Positions 32,222-45,046 are shown, counted from the first letter of the stretch. The stretch is 64,000 nt of DNA from Cavia porcellus (GCF_034190915.1 NW_026947491.1:19284101-19348100), one strand, 5' to 3'. Translations and numbers: made by a program. The notes: a model not told the origin generated them from the sequence alone.

Positions 32222-34504
32222 TAGGAAAAATTTGAGCAACTACCCTTGAATGCAGAACAATTGCTTCAGCATTTATTATGGTCAGCCTTATTTTCATATA
32301 CTGATATGCACAGAGCTGACTATGGTGTTTCCTTCTCCCTCAATTGGCTCTAAGCATTGCAAATAAGGCCAACTGATGTATTGGCATGTAACTCTAGAGC
32401 CTTAAGACAGTCTCCTGTTTCTTCACATAGTGCTCTCTGCCAAAGATATGAGTACAGCAGGATGGTAAGAGTCTGTCACCTCCAGGAATGCCAACTGAGT
32501 ATGATCCTGGACATAAAGAGACTCTGAGTCCCAGGGCACAAGTTCTTATGCATCAGAAACTAAACAACAGCCTCCAGAAATAATTCAATTGCTACCTTAA
32601 TTGAATTATGTAGATTGATATTTCTGTGTGTCACTCTCCCTGAATTTTGCAAAGATGCTTTTGGCCCTACCTGGTTATCCAGCACAAGGTAGAGATGTAG
32701 TTCCCTCTATCCTCTATGTCACTCATCCTAAGGTCACCCTCTTCTTCACAAGATAATAAATTCTGAGAGAGTCCTTGGATCAGGGCCTTTGTCCATACAT
32801 CCTGATGGGAATTGAACTCAGGACCACTTGTTTGCCCTTATATGTCTTGGCATCTTTACTTTTGCTGTGGGTTGCATTGCAGCTGATAAATTGGAATTAA
32901 CTTGCCGGGAATTCAATAATGTCCCAATAGGATTGCAAACCTAACTTTTTGGATTGAGACAAAAACTGGAAAAGGCATTGAAATATTTGGATGACAATAC
33001 TCAACATTTGGGGATACAATATTAGGAGCTCAATGTGGTCAGAAAACACAACCTTAACATCCCAACTACTGACCATCATCAAGAGACAACCCACTGGACC
33101 TTGCATGGCAAGTTTCCTTAGAAAAAGTTATTTAACTTACTTGTTAGCTCCAATGCTCATGCTCTGATCATGCATGCCTTTGTATTCATATTTTGATTAT
33201 AATGCTTTCATTAAAATTTGTTCTTGTCTAAACGATGTCAAACTCTGAGGCAACATACAGATGAAACAAATAAAAATTATACTAGATTACTTTTTGAGTC
33301 CTTTTACTTGGATCCACCAGTTCTTGTCCAGAGAAAAGGTTCTATGATGCATATAAAGCCCTTAACTAACTATATCTAATGAACTTTAATGACAACACAC
33401 CTATTTTCTCCTAAATAAAAATGGTAAAGTTAATAAAAAGAGATATCCTCCAAACTCATATGACATTAGTGATTCTAATAGCATAGGAATTTACTTATGC
33501 AATCTTAAAAATTAATTGTGTATGTTCATGATTCTTGCACTAATATATAAGTAGGTATTCAAGATATTACATGACAGATCAATGTCATGTCAAATTCTAT
33601 AATTCCCTGGACTTTATCTTTGTAGGGAGCCATTACTAGCTCCTCTTGATGAAAATCTTTGTTAATTGTACTCATAATTATACTAATAATCCTCTTATTT
33701 GGAGCACATACATTCACAATTGTTTCTATTTCTTTTTATATTCCAGACATAAAGCTGTACACCTACAGAAGATAAAAATGTATGGTATCTATCAAGGTCA
33801 TTAGATTGTAGCTGTGCAGAGTATCCTTTACTGGCAATCAACAACTATGATGCCCTTCAGCCTGAAGAATCCAGATTAGTCATCAATCATTACTCCTTTA
33901 TGGCACTTTGGGTTACTTCTTCAGAGGGGAGATTGTTACAAGCTACTGAGTTAGATAAAATTATTATAAACAGTCAGGCATGGCAAGGTCCTCAAAGGAT
34001 CTAGTGCAGATGACCAGATACCTTTTAACTATGGGAGAGACAGACACCTCATGCTGTGGGCCAGGCCTCAAGACAAAAGATCAAATAATTACACCCATAT
34101 CCAAAGGATTGGTATTATGAATAGGATCCTATCTCTCTGAGGAATCCAGAGTCACCACTTCAACACCCTACAGGAAGAGTCACTCCTCTGTATGCATGCC
34201 TATATGCTATGTGACTCAGTGCCCCATTTTCCCACAATTTAATAAATTTTACATGTGGGCAAAATCTTATTGGCTGTCCTTAGTTCTGTCCCACCTTATG
34301 CCTACCCTGTAAGTTCCAATGTTTTCCCCAAGTTAGGCCTGCCTCACTTGTCTCTTTACTCTATAAAAGTCCCTACAAATGACAGAGTCTTGGACAACCC
34401 AATCAAGATCTCTCCTGTTTCTCTCTCTCTCAGACCAAAGCTTCTGTTCTCTCAATAAACATATTCTGCTTTTGACCTTCATTGACCCTGAAATTCATTC
34501 TTCA
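32222..34504 (+). mobile_element. Truncated gammaretrovirus-like ERV with 3' LTR
   Basis: Paralogy with the V5 flank ends near 32220. From 33934 to 34504 lies an LTR-like unit. Just before it are a purine-rich tract (CAGAGGGGAGATT) and decayed env transmembrane sequence (about 33590-33770: a PWT-like motif, GPLLA-like motif, long hydrophobic stretch, then a short tail). No 5' LTR, gag or pol is recognised. The middle (32230-33580) is unassigned and may be retroviral or other repeat. Not coding-competent. Confidence 0.65.
33934..34504 (+). repeat. LTR of the gammaretrovirus-like ERV
   Basis: Starts TGTTACA, ends TTCA. It contains an ATTGG CAAT-like box near 34268, TATAAAA (34362-34368) and the polyadenylation signal AATAAA (34454-34459), in the order expected of a retroviral LTR on the + strand. 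Confidence 0.7.
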
Positions 34505-34734
34505 ATTTTAAGAATATAAACTCGTACTGAACACTTGGTCAGTTGGGAATTTTGTTCCTGTATATGAAAATAGTATGGAAAAAGATAAAAGAACATGGGT
34601 TCACACCTCTCAGTGAATTGAGAGAACATTGGGCTCAAATGCAAGGAGAGGTCCCCATACCAGGTGAGTTTCACTAACACAGATGTGTATTTGTCTTGTG
34701 TGATCACAGGGTAAGGATCCCATGGGCTTAATCA

Positions 34735-34978
34735 GTCTCCAAAGTAGACAAGTAGCACTCATGGCAGTGGTGATGACATTGGACACTTGGGTCTCCTTGC
34801 TAAAGAGGTCACATACAGAGTGACTCCTGCATCCAGCATTTACAACTCTTCACACTGGGGGTCAGAAGGTGCAGTGGCAGTCCCCATGATAAGGTCTCCT
34901 AGTAAGGAGGGATGGAGCTGGTCTCTGCTCTCCATCATGACTCACTCAGGAATTCTCAGCCCTAGTGTCCTGTCTCAC
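34735..34978. other. Clan II upstream block, copy 3, left part
   Basis: Clearly paralogous to 12040-12300 (shared CATGACTCACTCAGGAAT). It is interrupted at 34990 by the L1 and resumes at 42261. Confidence 0.8.
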
Positions 34979-34990
34979 AAAGAAATTGAT
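34979..34990. repeat. Left L1 target-site duplication
   Basis: AAAGAAATTGAT, repeated at 42249-42260 after the L1 3' end. The unoccupied paralogue near 12295-12308 reads GATGAATTGATAAGG. Confidence 0.85.
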
Positions 34991-36240
34991 GGTCTCTACA
35001 TCCGCCTCCCCATTCCAGCTGCACTTGGAGAACTGTGGAGCTTCCAACGGGTGGGAGGGCACATGCTATCCCCGGAGCCCAGCCATTTTGGGACTCCCGC
35101 ACTTCACCATCGGTGTGCAGAGGAGGGGCTAGGCGGATCTGGAGTGCCTGCAAAAGCCTCCCCCTATGTTTGGAAGGACTGTGAATGTCTCAGCGGGCAG
35201 TAGAGCATCGCAGGTTCCAGAGGCCCCGTGGCCTGTGGTGAATGCTGAGCTCACTCTGGCCAAAGCCCAGAGTGTTCAGGACCCTCCAGGCTTCTGGGTG
35301 CAGTGAAGTGGAGAAGTGGGTTTGAGGACTCTACATCCACCTCGCCATCCCAGCTGCACTTGGAGAACTGTGGAGCTTCCAACGGGTGGGCGGGCACACG
35401 CTATCCCAGGAGCCCAGCCTCTTTGGGACTCCCACACCTCACAATTGGTGTGCAGAGGAGGGGCTGGGCAGATCTGGGGCACCTGCATCAGTCTCCCCAT
35501 GTGTCTGGAGGACTGTGGATATCTCAGTAAGCAGGGGAGGATCGCAGATTCCAGGAGCACCGCGGCCTGTGGTGAGTGCTCAGCGCTCTCTGCCCAAAGC
35601 CTAGACTGTTCGGGACCCTCCAGGCTTCTGGGTGCAGTGAACCCGACAAGTGGGTTTGAGATGTCTACATCCTGCTCTGCATCCCAGCTGCACTTGGAGA
35701 ACTGTGGAGCTTCCAACAGGTGGGCGGGCACATGCTATCCCCGGAGCCCAGCCTGTCTGGGACTACCGCACCTCGCCATTGTGTGCAGAGGAGGGGCTGG
35801 GCGGAATTGGGGTGTCTGCATCAGCCTCTCCTTGTGTCTGGAGGACTGTGAATGTCTCAGCAGGCAGTGGAGCATCCCAGGTTCCAGAGGCCCTGCAGCC
35901 TGTGGTGAGTGCTTAGCGCACTCTGCCCAAAGCCCAGACTGTTCAGGTACCTCCAGGCTTCTGGGTGCAGTGAAGTGGAGAGGTGGGTTTGAGAGGTCTA
36001 CATCCTCCTCCGCATGCCAGCTGCATTTGGAGAGCTGTGGAGCTTCCAATGGGCAAGTGGGCGCACAGTGTACCTGAGGCCCAGCTTATCTGGAACTGCA
36101 GAGTTCTGAACAGGCAGAGGAGGGCCATTGGTTCTGCAGGCCCAGTGGCTTGGGGTAACAGGGTGCCAGAGTCTCATGAGGTGGGAACATAGAAGGGGAT
36201 TTCCAACAGACCCTGAGGAAGCTTTCAAATAACACTTGAA
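34991..36240 (+). repeat. L1 5' UTR tandem monomers
   Basis: The landmark CCAGCTGCA(C/T)TTGGAGA recurs near 35016, 35350, 35684 and 36017, giving a period of about 334 bp over three full units plus a part. Each unit also repeats GGCTTCTGGGTGCAGTGAA. Such monomers carry the L1 promoter in rodents. Open frames on both strands here are products of the high GC content. Confidence 0.85.
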
Positions 36241-36253
36241 ACACAGAAATATA

Positions 36254-37090
36254 GGAAAATGACAAAATGAAAGACCAAATTACAACCTCAAAACTCCAGC
36301 CCATCTCAAGAAACCCTAGGAGCAATGTATATAGAAGAAAATATATGCCATTCACCTCAAATATCTGACAAAATTGCTACTGAAATTAACAAGCAACTCC
36401 AGGAAGCTTTAAAGAAATTCAAACACTCAGTAATCTCCTAGGTAAAAGAAGAAATGATAAAAGAAATGAAAGAGATTCTGAATATATCTAAAGAAAACAC
36501 AGATAAAAAATTGGAGGAACTATACAAAAAGATAGAATCCCTAGACGAGCAATATTAGAAACAAACAGAATACATAATGCAGATGCACAGAGATATACAG
36601 GAAATAAAAAACTCCACTGAAAGTTCTAAAAACCACCTCAATGAAAGTGAAGATAGAATTTCAGACCTTGAAGACAGGATTGCAGCTAGTGAACAGGAAA
36701 GGAATGATCTTTTAAAAATAACAAGGAATCAGGAAATAACAACTCAACAACTGCAAGATGATGCAAAGAAAAATAACTTAAGATTGATAGGGATTAATGA
36801 AAAAGGAGACAACATAAAGGATGTCAAGAGGATATTTAGAGAAGTAATAGCTGAAAATTTCCCAAGCATGAGATCAGAAACCGACATCAGGATCAGTGAA
36901 GCATATAGAATCCCAAATAGTCATAACCAAAATAAAACTACACCCAGACATATAATCACCATCCCAGAAATCCAACACAAGAATAGAGTATTAAAAGCTG
37001 TCAGAGAGAAAAGAGAGATCACTTATAAAGGAAAACTTATCAGAATCACAACAGACTTCTCAGCACAAACAATAAAGTCAAGAAGAGCAT
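36254..37090 (+). pseudogene. L1 ORF1 (ORF1p), interrupted
   Basis: ORF1p is the trimeric RNA-binding chaperone of L1. Frames before 36577 are broken by in-frame TAG codons. The stretch 36577-37092 (171 codons) is open. It has a heptad-rich coiled coil (residues about 5-65, ISDLEDRIAASEQ), then the RRM (LRLIGINEKG) and C-terminal domain (PRHIITI, then RITTDFSAQT). The N-terminal half is damaged. Confidence 0.85.
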
Positions 37091-37345
37091 AGATTGAGGT
37101 ATTCCAGATCCCAAAGCAAAATGATTTCCAACCTAGACTGATGTATCCTGCAAAACTATCATTCGAAATTGATGGTGACATACTATACTTCCATTACAAA
37201 GAACAGCTGAAGCACTTCATGAACACCAAACCAACCCTGCAAAAACTATTGAAAAACAGTTTAGATACACAAAGGAAAAAAACACTAACTAAAGCAGATA
37301 ATTAAACAGAACAGAAAGATAAAGATGCAACAGCAGAGAGATAAC

Positions 37346-40300
37346 ATGTCAAAAATAAACCAGCATTTAACAGTAATAAACATTAATGTAAATGGTCTCA
37401 ATGCACCAATCAAAAGAAACAGACTAGCAGAATGGATCAAGAAATAAAACCCAACAATATGCTTTTTACAGGAAACCCATCTAACCCAGAAGGATACTCA
37501 TAGACTGAAAGTCAAAGGATAGAAAACAATACTTCATGCAGCAAGAATCCAGAAAAAGGCAGGAGTAGCCATTCTATATGCAGACAACATGAACTTTAAT
37601 CCAACAATGACCATAAAGGACAAAGAAGGTCACTACATATTTGTAAGGCAGAAACTCCAAGAGGATGAGATAAGTATCTTAAATATATATGCACCAAACT
37701 CCAGAGCACCCAGTTATATGAAACAACTATTAACAGAAATAAAATCTCAAAATATCAGTAACACAATTGTAACAGGAGACCTTAATACGCCATTGACACC
37801 AAGGGACAGATGAACCAGACAGAAAATGATCAAAGAAATAACAGAACTGAATCACACCTGGGAACAAATGGATTTGATAGTCATATACAGAATGTTCCAC
37901 CCAACAACATCAGAATACACATTCTTCTCAGCAGTACATGGATCATTCTCTAAAGCAGACCATATATTATCTCACAGAACATATTTAAACAAATGCAAAA
38001 AAGTTGAAATCATCCCTTGCATGTTATTGGATCATAGCATTCAGAAATTAGAAATTAATGATAAAAGGTACTGCAAAAATCCTGCAAACACATGGAAACT
38101 GAATAACACACTCTTGAGTAATCAGTGGGTCACAGAAGAAATTAAACAATACCTAAAAGAAAATGAAAATGCAGATACAACTTACTGGAATTTGTGGGAT
38201 GCAATGAAAGCCATCCTCAGAGGAAAATTTATTGCACTGAGTGCCCACATCAGGAAAACAGAACGAATACAAATAAATAACTTGATTCTACACCTCAAAC
38301 ACCTAGAAAAAGAAGAGTAAGTCAAGCCAAAAGCCAAAAGAAGAGAGGAAATTATAAATATCAGAGCAGAAATCAATGCAATGGAGACTAAGAAAACAAT
38401 CCAAAATCAGGGAATTAAAGAGTTGGTTCTTTGAAAGAATAAATAAAATCGATAAGCCCCTACCCAAACTTATTTTAAAAAGGGAAGAAAAAGCTCAAAT
38501 TCATGCAATAAGAAATGAAAAAAATTGAAATTACTACAGACCCAAAAGAAATACAGAAGATCATCAACACCTATTTTGAAAACCCCTACTCTCAAAAGTT
38601 TGATAACACAGAAGAAATAGACAGATTCTTAGAAACATATGAAGTAAGAAAGCTACATCAAGAGGATGTAAAATGTTGAATAACTCAATCTCTGTTAATG
38701 AAATTGAAAATGTAATTAATTCCTTACCTACAAAGAAGAGCCCAGGCCCAGATGGATTCACAGCAGAATTCTACAATAAATACAAAGAAGACCTAATGCC
38801 AACACTCCTCAAACTATTCAATGAAATTGAAAGGGAAGCAATCCTACCTAAGTCATTCCGGGAAGCAAATGTTACTCTACTACCAAAACCTGAGAAATAC
38901 CCAACTAAAAAAGAGAACTGTAGATCAATCTCCCTAATGAACACATATTCAAAAATCCTCAATAAAATATTGGCAAATAGGATGCAGCAAATCATCAAGA
39001 AGATTATGCACCATGACCAAGTGGGATTCATCCCAGGAATGCAAGGATGGTTCAACATAGGTAAATCAATAAATGTAATCCACCATATCAATAAAGCCAA
39101 AAGTAAGAATCACATGATCATTTCTATAGATGCAGAAAAAGTCCTCGATAAGGTCCAACATTTATTCATGATAAGAACTTTATTCCAGAAAATTGGAATA
39201 GATGGTTTTTACCTCAATATAATAAAGGCCATTTAGGACAAACCAACAGCCAGCATCATACTGGAAGTACTAGCCAGAGCAATTAGGCAAGAGAGAGAAA
39301 TAAAAGGGTTAAAGATAGGAAAAGAAGAAGTTAAATTATCATTGTTTGCAGATGACATGATACTCTACATAGAAGACCCCCTAAACTCCATTGAAAGACT
39401 CTTAGATACAATAAATGAATTCAGTAATGTGGCTGGATACAAAATCAGCACTCAGAAATCAATAGCATTCCTATAAATGAACAACAAAATCACAGTGAGG
39501 CAAATAAGAAAATCTACACTCTTCACATTAGCAAGCAAAAAAGGAAATATTTAGGAATTACTCTTATGAAAGAAGTGAAAGACTTATACAGTGAAAATTA
39601 TAGTACACTGAAAAAAGAAATTGAAAATGATCTCAGAAAATGGTAAGACATCCCTTGCTCATGGATAGGAAGAACAAACATTGTGAAAATGGCCATTCTC
39701 CCAAAACTGTTATACAAATTCAATGCAATCCCAATAAAAATACCATCAACATACCTTATACATCTAGAGAAATCACTCCTAAATTTCATCTGGAACCAGA
39801 AGAGACTTGGAATAGCAAAGGCAATTCTAAGCAGCAAAGACAAAGCAGGAGGCATCACAATCCCTGACTTGAAGTTATACTACAAAGCAACAGTAGTCAA
39901 ATCAACATGGTATTGGAATCAAAACAGAGCCGAAGATCAATGGAATAGATTAGAAGCTACAACCACAACTACAAACACACTCAACCACCTTATCTTTCAT
40001 AACGGAGCCAAGCAGATTCACGATAAGAACGACAGTCTCTTTAATAAATGGTGCTGGAAAAACTGGCTCTCCATTTCCAGAAAACTAAAGCTAGACCCAT
40101 GTCTATCACCATGTACTGAATTAAAATCTAAATGGGTCAAAGATCTGTATATTAAAACAGAAACACTAAATCTATTGGAAGACAAATTGGGTAGAAACCT
40201 TGAAGACATAGGAGTAGGTAGAGAATTCATGAAGACATAGGAGTAGGTAGAGAATTCAGGACTCAAACTGCACGGGAAATACTTCCCAGAATCAATAACT

Positions 40301-41060
40301 GGGACCACTTCTTATTAAAAAGTTTCTGCATGTCAATAGAAATCTCCAGCATAGTGAAAAGAAAACCTGCAAATTGGGAAAATATCTTAGTGAACTCTCT
40401 CTCAAACAAGGGACTCTTGTCTAAAACATATAAAGAATTAAAAAAAAAAACTCAGACCCCCAAAATTCAAAGATCCAATCCAAAAATGAATATGCACTTC
40501 TAGATGAAGAAATGCAAATGGCAAATAAATAAATGAAAAAATGTTCATCATCATTGCGCATTAGAGAAATGCAAATTAAAACCACACTGAGATACCATCT
40601 CACTCCTGAAAGAATGGCCAGAATCAAGAAAACCAACAACAACAAATGCTGGATAGGCTGTGGGTAAAAAATAACTCTCCTACACTGTTGTTGGGAGTGT
40701 AGACTGGTGCAGTTTTTGTGGAGGTCAGTCTGGAGATTTCCCAAAAAGCTGGGATTGGAAGTCCCATTTATTCCAGCTATTCCACTTCTAGGCATACTCC
40801 CAGAAGAACTGAAAGCATCATACCACAGTGATATATGTGCACCTACATTTATAGCAGCACAATTTGTAATTGCCAGATCTTGGAAACAACCCAAGTGTCC
40901 ATCAACTGAGGAATGGATAAAAAATTGGTGGTATTTCTATACAATGGAGTATTATTCAGCTATAAAGAAGGATCTCATTGAGATATTTATCAATAAATGG
41001 GCACAGCTTGAGACCATACTCATAAGTGAAATAAATCAATATCGCATGTATGAATACTGA
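37346..41060 (+). pseudogene. L1 ORF2 (endonuclease-reverse transcriptase), broken
   Basis: ORF2p nicks target DNA and reverse-transcribes L1 RNA. Endonuclease pieces are at 37365-38060 ([17 protein letters not shown]) with several stops. The RT region starts near 38673 ([18 protein letters not shown]). The FADD catalytic motif is at 39345-39356. About 30 residues just before it are deleted at about 39258, leaving a TAG beside the junction. The C-terminal part is open in blocks (39683-40240, 40707-41060) and ends at the usual WWYFYTMEYYSAIKK region. A 29-bp tandem duplication at 40201-40258 shifts frame. Confidence 0.88.
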
Positions 41061-42248
41061 ATAGTTTCCCTAATGTAAGTAATGATTCAAATATATAAAA
41101 ATATGTGGTAATCATGATTCCCCATTATGTGGCCTTGAAGCCTTTTAAAGTTTTCACTTATTCATTGGAAAGGCTTTATTCTGGGCTTCTTGATGTGGAA
41201 ATATTTGAAGCTATAGTATATGAAGTTTTACTCAAATATTTCAAGGAAAAAGACAGACACTATGGTAACTACTATTAAATCGGCTTATTTGGTGGTGAAG
41301 CATTAGGTTGCTAAAATAGTCATGCTTTGACCTGTATTGTTATATTGTTATGTCCTGTTTTATCTCAATCTTTCCCTTATTCATTGAAAAATTATTTATC
41401 TATTTTTATGTATTTTTAATTAAGGGGAAAAATTAAAAAAATTAGCAGCATATATAATAGTAACTTTTTTTTGATTTCCTATTAACTTGTTTTAAAGTCC
41501 TGTAATACTCCCACTATCTTGTTTTGACTGATTAGACTCTGTTCCATTCTGTATGATAGTATCAAGTTTGAGGGTATAGGCAACTACTTTGAAGGCAATA
41601 AGATTCACTAACATGCCCATTCTGGTTTGACTATTGTCTCCTTTGGAAGTCCTGTAATGTTTACAATGCTTAAGTTTTATCGTTCTTGTTCTCTACTGTT
41701 TTGTTCAACTTTATAATATCTAATGAGATAGACAATTCTTTTTAAGGAAACAAGAGACAACGTTGATAACCATTGTTGATAACATTGTGCTCTGTTTTAC
41801 CTCATGTGTTATGTCTATTCTTGGTTTTGACTGACAGCTTTGTTTTGCCATATTTGACTTTATTCTCTCCCCCCAAAAAAGTAATAAGAACTAAGGAGTA
41901 ATAAAACCCGAAATGTATAAATTTTGTTGTAAAAAAGAGAAGGAACAAAAGAGCTCTAAAAGATACAACAGCAAGTGTGTTTAGGGGTGTTAAACAGCTG
42001 ACCATATTAATATTTTTGTTTGGATCATTAAACACAACTGTTTGCAGTCTTACTGCTTGAATGTCCACTTTGTATGCTTTGATACTGTGATTTGAGCAAC
42101 TATCTCTAAGATGATAATACGTAATCTATTAACTGGTGATTTCTTACTGTTTTTAATTTTTTATTTTTAGTTCTGTATTACTTGTACCCTTACTCCACTT
42201 TTTTTGTTTGCTTTTTCTCTTTTTCCTTTTAAATAAAATTTTAAAAAG
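41061..42248 (+). repeat. L1 3' UTR
   Basis: An AT-rich tail after the ORF2 stop, with no long poly-A but AATAAA near the end and A-rich bases before the target duplication. Confidence 0.7.
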
Positions 42249-42260
42249 AAAGAAATTGAT

Positions 42261-43390
42261 AAGGATGTCAGCTTATGGAAGTTTTCTTCACAGCACTAGT
42301 AGATTACATCTTTCATGCTGTCCCTAGGTGATGTGTAAAGCATGTGCTGTGGAACTCGGTAGCAAGGAATCATGAGGGTCCTTGCTGCATCTCACTGGAA
42401 AGCCTTTCAGTGCACCTATAGTAAACAAGAACTGCACCCCTCTAGTTCAGTGAGTATCCATTGAAGATCACTGGGTTTCCTGTAACAGCTGAAAGCCTTT
42501 CAACTGCAGGCTCTGTGCTCTGCTCTGAGTTTGATGTGCAGGATTTTTTCTCCATCATGTGGATAATTAATGGCTTCAGGTGTCTTCACAGCAATACACC
42601 TTGCCACAGAAAAATTCCTCTGTAAAAAAACCGAGTTGTATCTCAACAAGTCTAGAAATTACACCACACACATGTAAACATTTACTGTGAGGCAGGAAAA
42701 ACAAGTGTAAGCAATTTCAAGATGACAAAAAGTATCCATAGAGAAACCCATGAACATACATATAATTGCATTTCACATGCACAAAGAGAAATACCATCAG
42801 ATGAGTGTTTAAAAGTACAAAACTTATGACAACATTTAGACATTTTTTGCAAATTTCAGTGGATACCAACATTGTGATACTGGCCTCAAACAATTGGATT
42901 TTAGCAGTTATCAAATAAGCTAATACAGAATAGAGAATATAAATTGATTTTAGCAAGGACTTTTAAATGGATATGAATAGATGCACATAAGATGTGAATT
43001 GAGGTTGTATGTTATGCACATGCACCTATGCACATGTGTTCTGTGCACACCACAGAACACATTGGCTCCTGTGTGATGGTTTTCATATTCCTAGTTTTCT
43101 TTCATCTGAAGGCACAACAGGCTCTCCGAGCAGCTCTTCCACTACATGTTCTGTCCTGGAGTAGGAGGTTTGGGCCTTGAGCAATGGACTCTAGGAACAT
43201 AGCTGAGTTCTTAGAGGGTTCAGTCAGCATCCTCCACCCAGAGGCAAACCCCTAAATTTTTTTGATACACTGTCTCCTTATCTTCATTTACAAGACTGCA
43301 GTACAGACAAATGTTTCTTGAGCTACCAGATAAGCTCATGTTGCACATGGCCTTAATTTGCTTTGCATCTCAATATTTTAGAAGATTCTG
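42261..43390. other. Clan II upstream block, copy 3, right part
   Basis: Continues the block interrupted by the L1 and is paralogous to 12305-13423 and 28050-28470. No perfect octamer remains (ACAAATG near 43308). There is no gene. Confidence 0.7.
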
Positions 43391-43394
43391 CCTC

Positions 43395-43758
43395 TGATCT
43401 CACAACTTGACATATTCTCCCACTGTCCAATCTCAGCTGCTGTTGCAAAAGACCAGACCTGGGCCCCTGAAGACCTCTCAATCCCTGCCTCTCAGCCTCA
43501 CATTCTCTGGTTATAACAGCTCTGGAATATTGCTGCTGGAACTGGTTAATTCAACCCCTAGGAAGGAAATTGAGTCGATGTGGCAGGATGTTAATAGTGG
43601 AGGCAAAACTGCTCATTCATCCCTGAAAAGTCAGCATGTCAAAAGACACATCCAAGAACCAGTTTTCTGAGTAACAGTCCTCAGTTCCCACAGAAAACAT
43701 AAGTGTATTGTACTGTGCTATTGCATTTTCTGAGGAGATATAAGAAGTTTTACAAAGC
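43395..43758 (+). pseudogene. V9: clan II IGHV pseudogene
   Basis: The least decayed of the V4/V7/V9 group. From 43434 the relic reads LLLQKTRPGPLKTSQSLPLSLTFSGYNSSG, in which the first cysteine is replaced (LTF for LTC). Framework 2 holds NPRKEIESMWQ out of alignment, and framework 3 keeps AAAAGACACATCCAAGAACC followed by a TGA. The end TGTATTGTACTGTGCTA lies near 43704-43720. The RSS is eroded, with only a TTTACAAAGC nonamer-like sequence (43749-43758). There is no leader. Confidence 0.75.
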
Positions 43759-43777
43759 TATGTACAGGATGGTTGGA

Positions 43778-43791
43778 ACCAGAGGTGGCAC
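43778..43791 (+). promoter_or_regulatory. Weak CTCF-like motif 3' of V9
   Basis: ACCAGAGGTGGCAC matches about 10 of 14 core positions with the GGTGGCAC half intact, 19 bp after the nonamer-like end. Confidence 0.25.
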
Positions 43792-43799
43792 ACAGTGGG

Positions 43800-45030
43800 T
43801 GCACAGGATCAAGATCAGCAGCAAGTGCACAGAACCAAGAAGAGGGAGCTGTGGGAGACCTAGACAGGGTGCTAAGGACAATTGGGCAAAGCTCTGGACA
43901 AGCACAGGGACCTGGGAATATGCAGGAAACCAAGAGCAGCAACATAGCTGGTGCAGAGAAAGAAGCTCCGCACTCTGGGCTTCACAAGTTTAGCATCTGA
44001 ATTTCCCCTCTGTGTTAGCTTCACATCCACTGCGTAGACCATATAGTGGACCCTGGGCAGTTCACAGGTGAGGTCTCCAGACCGCAGAGAATAGGGGATT
44101 TTGGTGTTACAGAATATATTTATACCTGTATTTTTTATTTCCTTCACGTTAGTTTCTGTGAGGGGGCTCTAACAACTTGTAAACACTGCAAAGAAGACTG
44201 AGAAGACTGAATCTGAGAAAATTTGATGCTTTGGGAAGCAGTGTTTTCACAATCACCATGCAAATGTGCTCTGTTATTTTTGTAACTATGAGAAAAATCT
44301 GTCACATAAATACACTTGGTAGTTTAGGAAAGAATAGGATGAAGGAAGTAATGGAAGGGAGTTTATGGAAAATGACAGAATTTATGAGCAAATAAATTAC
44401 ATATGTTGCGAATGGGTGTGACTTTGTCAATATTTAACTACTTTCATGCCTGTGAAAAAATGTATCTCACTTATCCATCATTGAAGTACATTTGTAATAT
44501 ATATGTATATGTTGTGTATATACAATATATGTGTTGCATAATTTAGAGCAGAATACTCGAGAGCTTTCATATCCTTCTCCAAAGATAAAAGATGTCATAT
44601 TCTTGAAGGTAAGTTTGAAAAAGATGTTGATTATCTCCTAAATTATGAGTATAATAGAATATGGAATACTGCTGTCACATTATTTCGTCATAGACAATCA
44701 TCATTGCGCATGGCCACGCTGTCTTCGAATTGTCCAGCAAGCTGTTGAGTTCTATGGGAAGGATTGTAGAACCTAATACCTGGAATGATTTTTTAGTCTG
44801 TGATCTCATGTCTCATACGGCATTATGCTTCTTACGCTATGTACACATCTGCAATCCTGTGAAGTTACTAAATCCACTTATATTAGTAAGAATAAAAAAG
44901 TTGAGGTTACACATAGGGAAAACACATGTTCTACATATCAGGAATATTATAAAACAGATCTCAAAACACTCTCATGTGCTTTGAACCCTTCCCTCTCTGA
45001 GGCTTCTTGAATAGAACTGGTCATGTATGC
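43800..45030. other. Spacer between clan II and clan III segments, copy 3
   Basis: Paralogous to 18010-19190 and 29040-30230, with the conserved clan III upstream block near 44815-44960. A TATATGTA-rich patch lies near 44498-44532. No gene is seen. Confidence 0.6.
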
Positions 45031-45038
45031 AGGAGGCC

Positions 45039-45046
45039 ATGCAAAT
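45039..45046 (+). promoter_or_regulatory. Octamer of V10
   Basis: A perfect ATGCAAAT 123 bp before the V10 ATG. Confidence 0.88.

Larger units (their letters stand above)
34991..42248 (+). mobile_element. Full-length LINE-1 element, defective
   Basis: About 7.26 kb on the + strand. A GC-rich 5' UTR of roughly 334-bp tandem monomers (34991-36240) is followed by ORF1 (about 36254-37090), ORF2 (about 37346-41060) and an AT-rich 3' UTR ending near AATAAA (42232). It is flanked by a 12-bp target duplication. ORF1 and ORF2 are broken by stops, a deletion in the reverse-transcriptase region and a 29-bp tandem duplication, so it cannot move by itself. Full length with monomers is typical of rodent L1. 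Confidence 0.9.

Noticed and set aside
35316..36077. 253-codon open frame on the + strand
   Set aside because: It lies in the GC-rich L1 5' UTR monomers. Its internal repeats equal the monomer period, and frames are equally open on the other strand.
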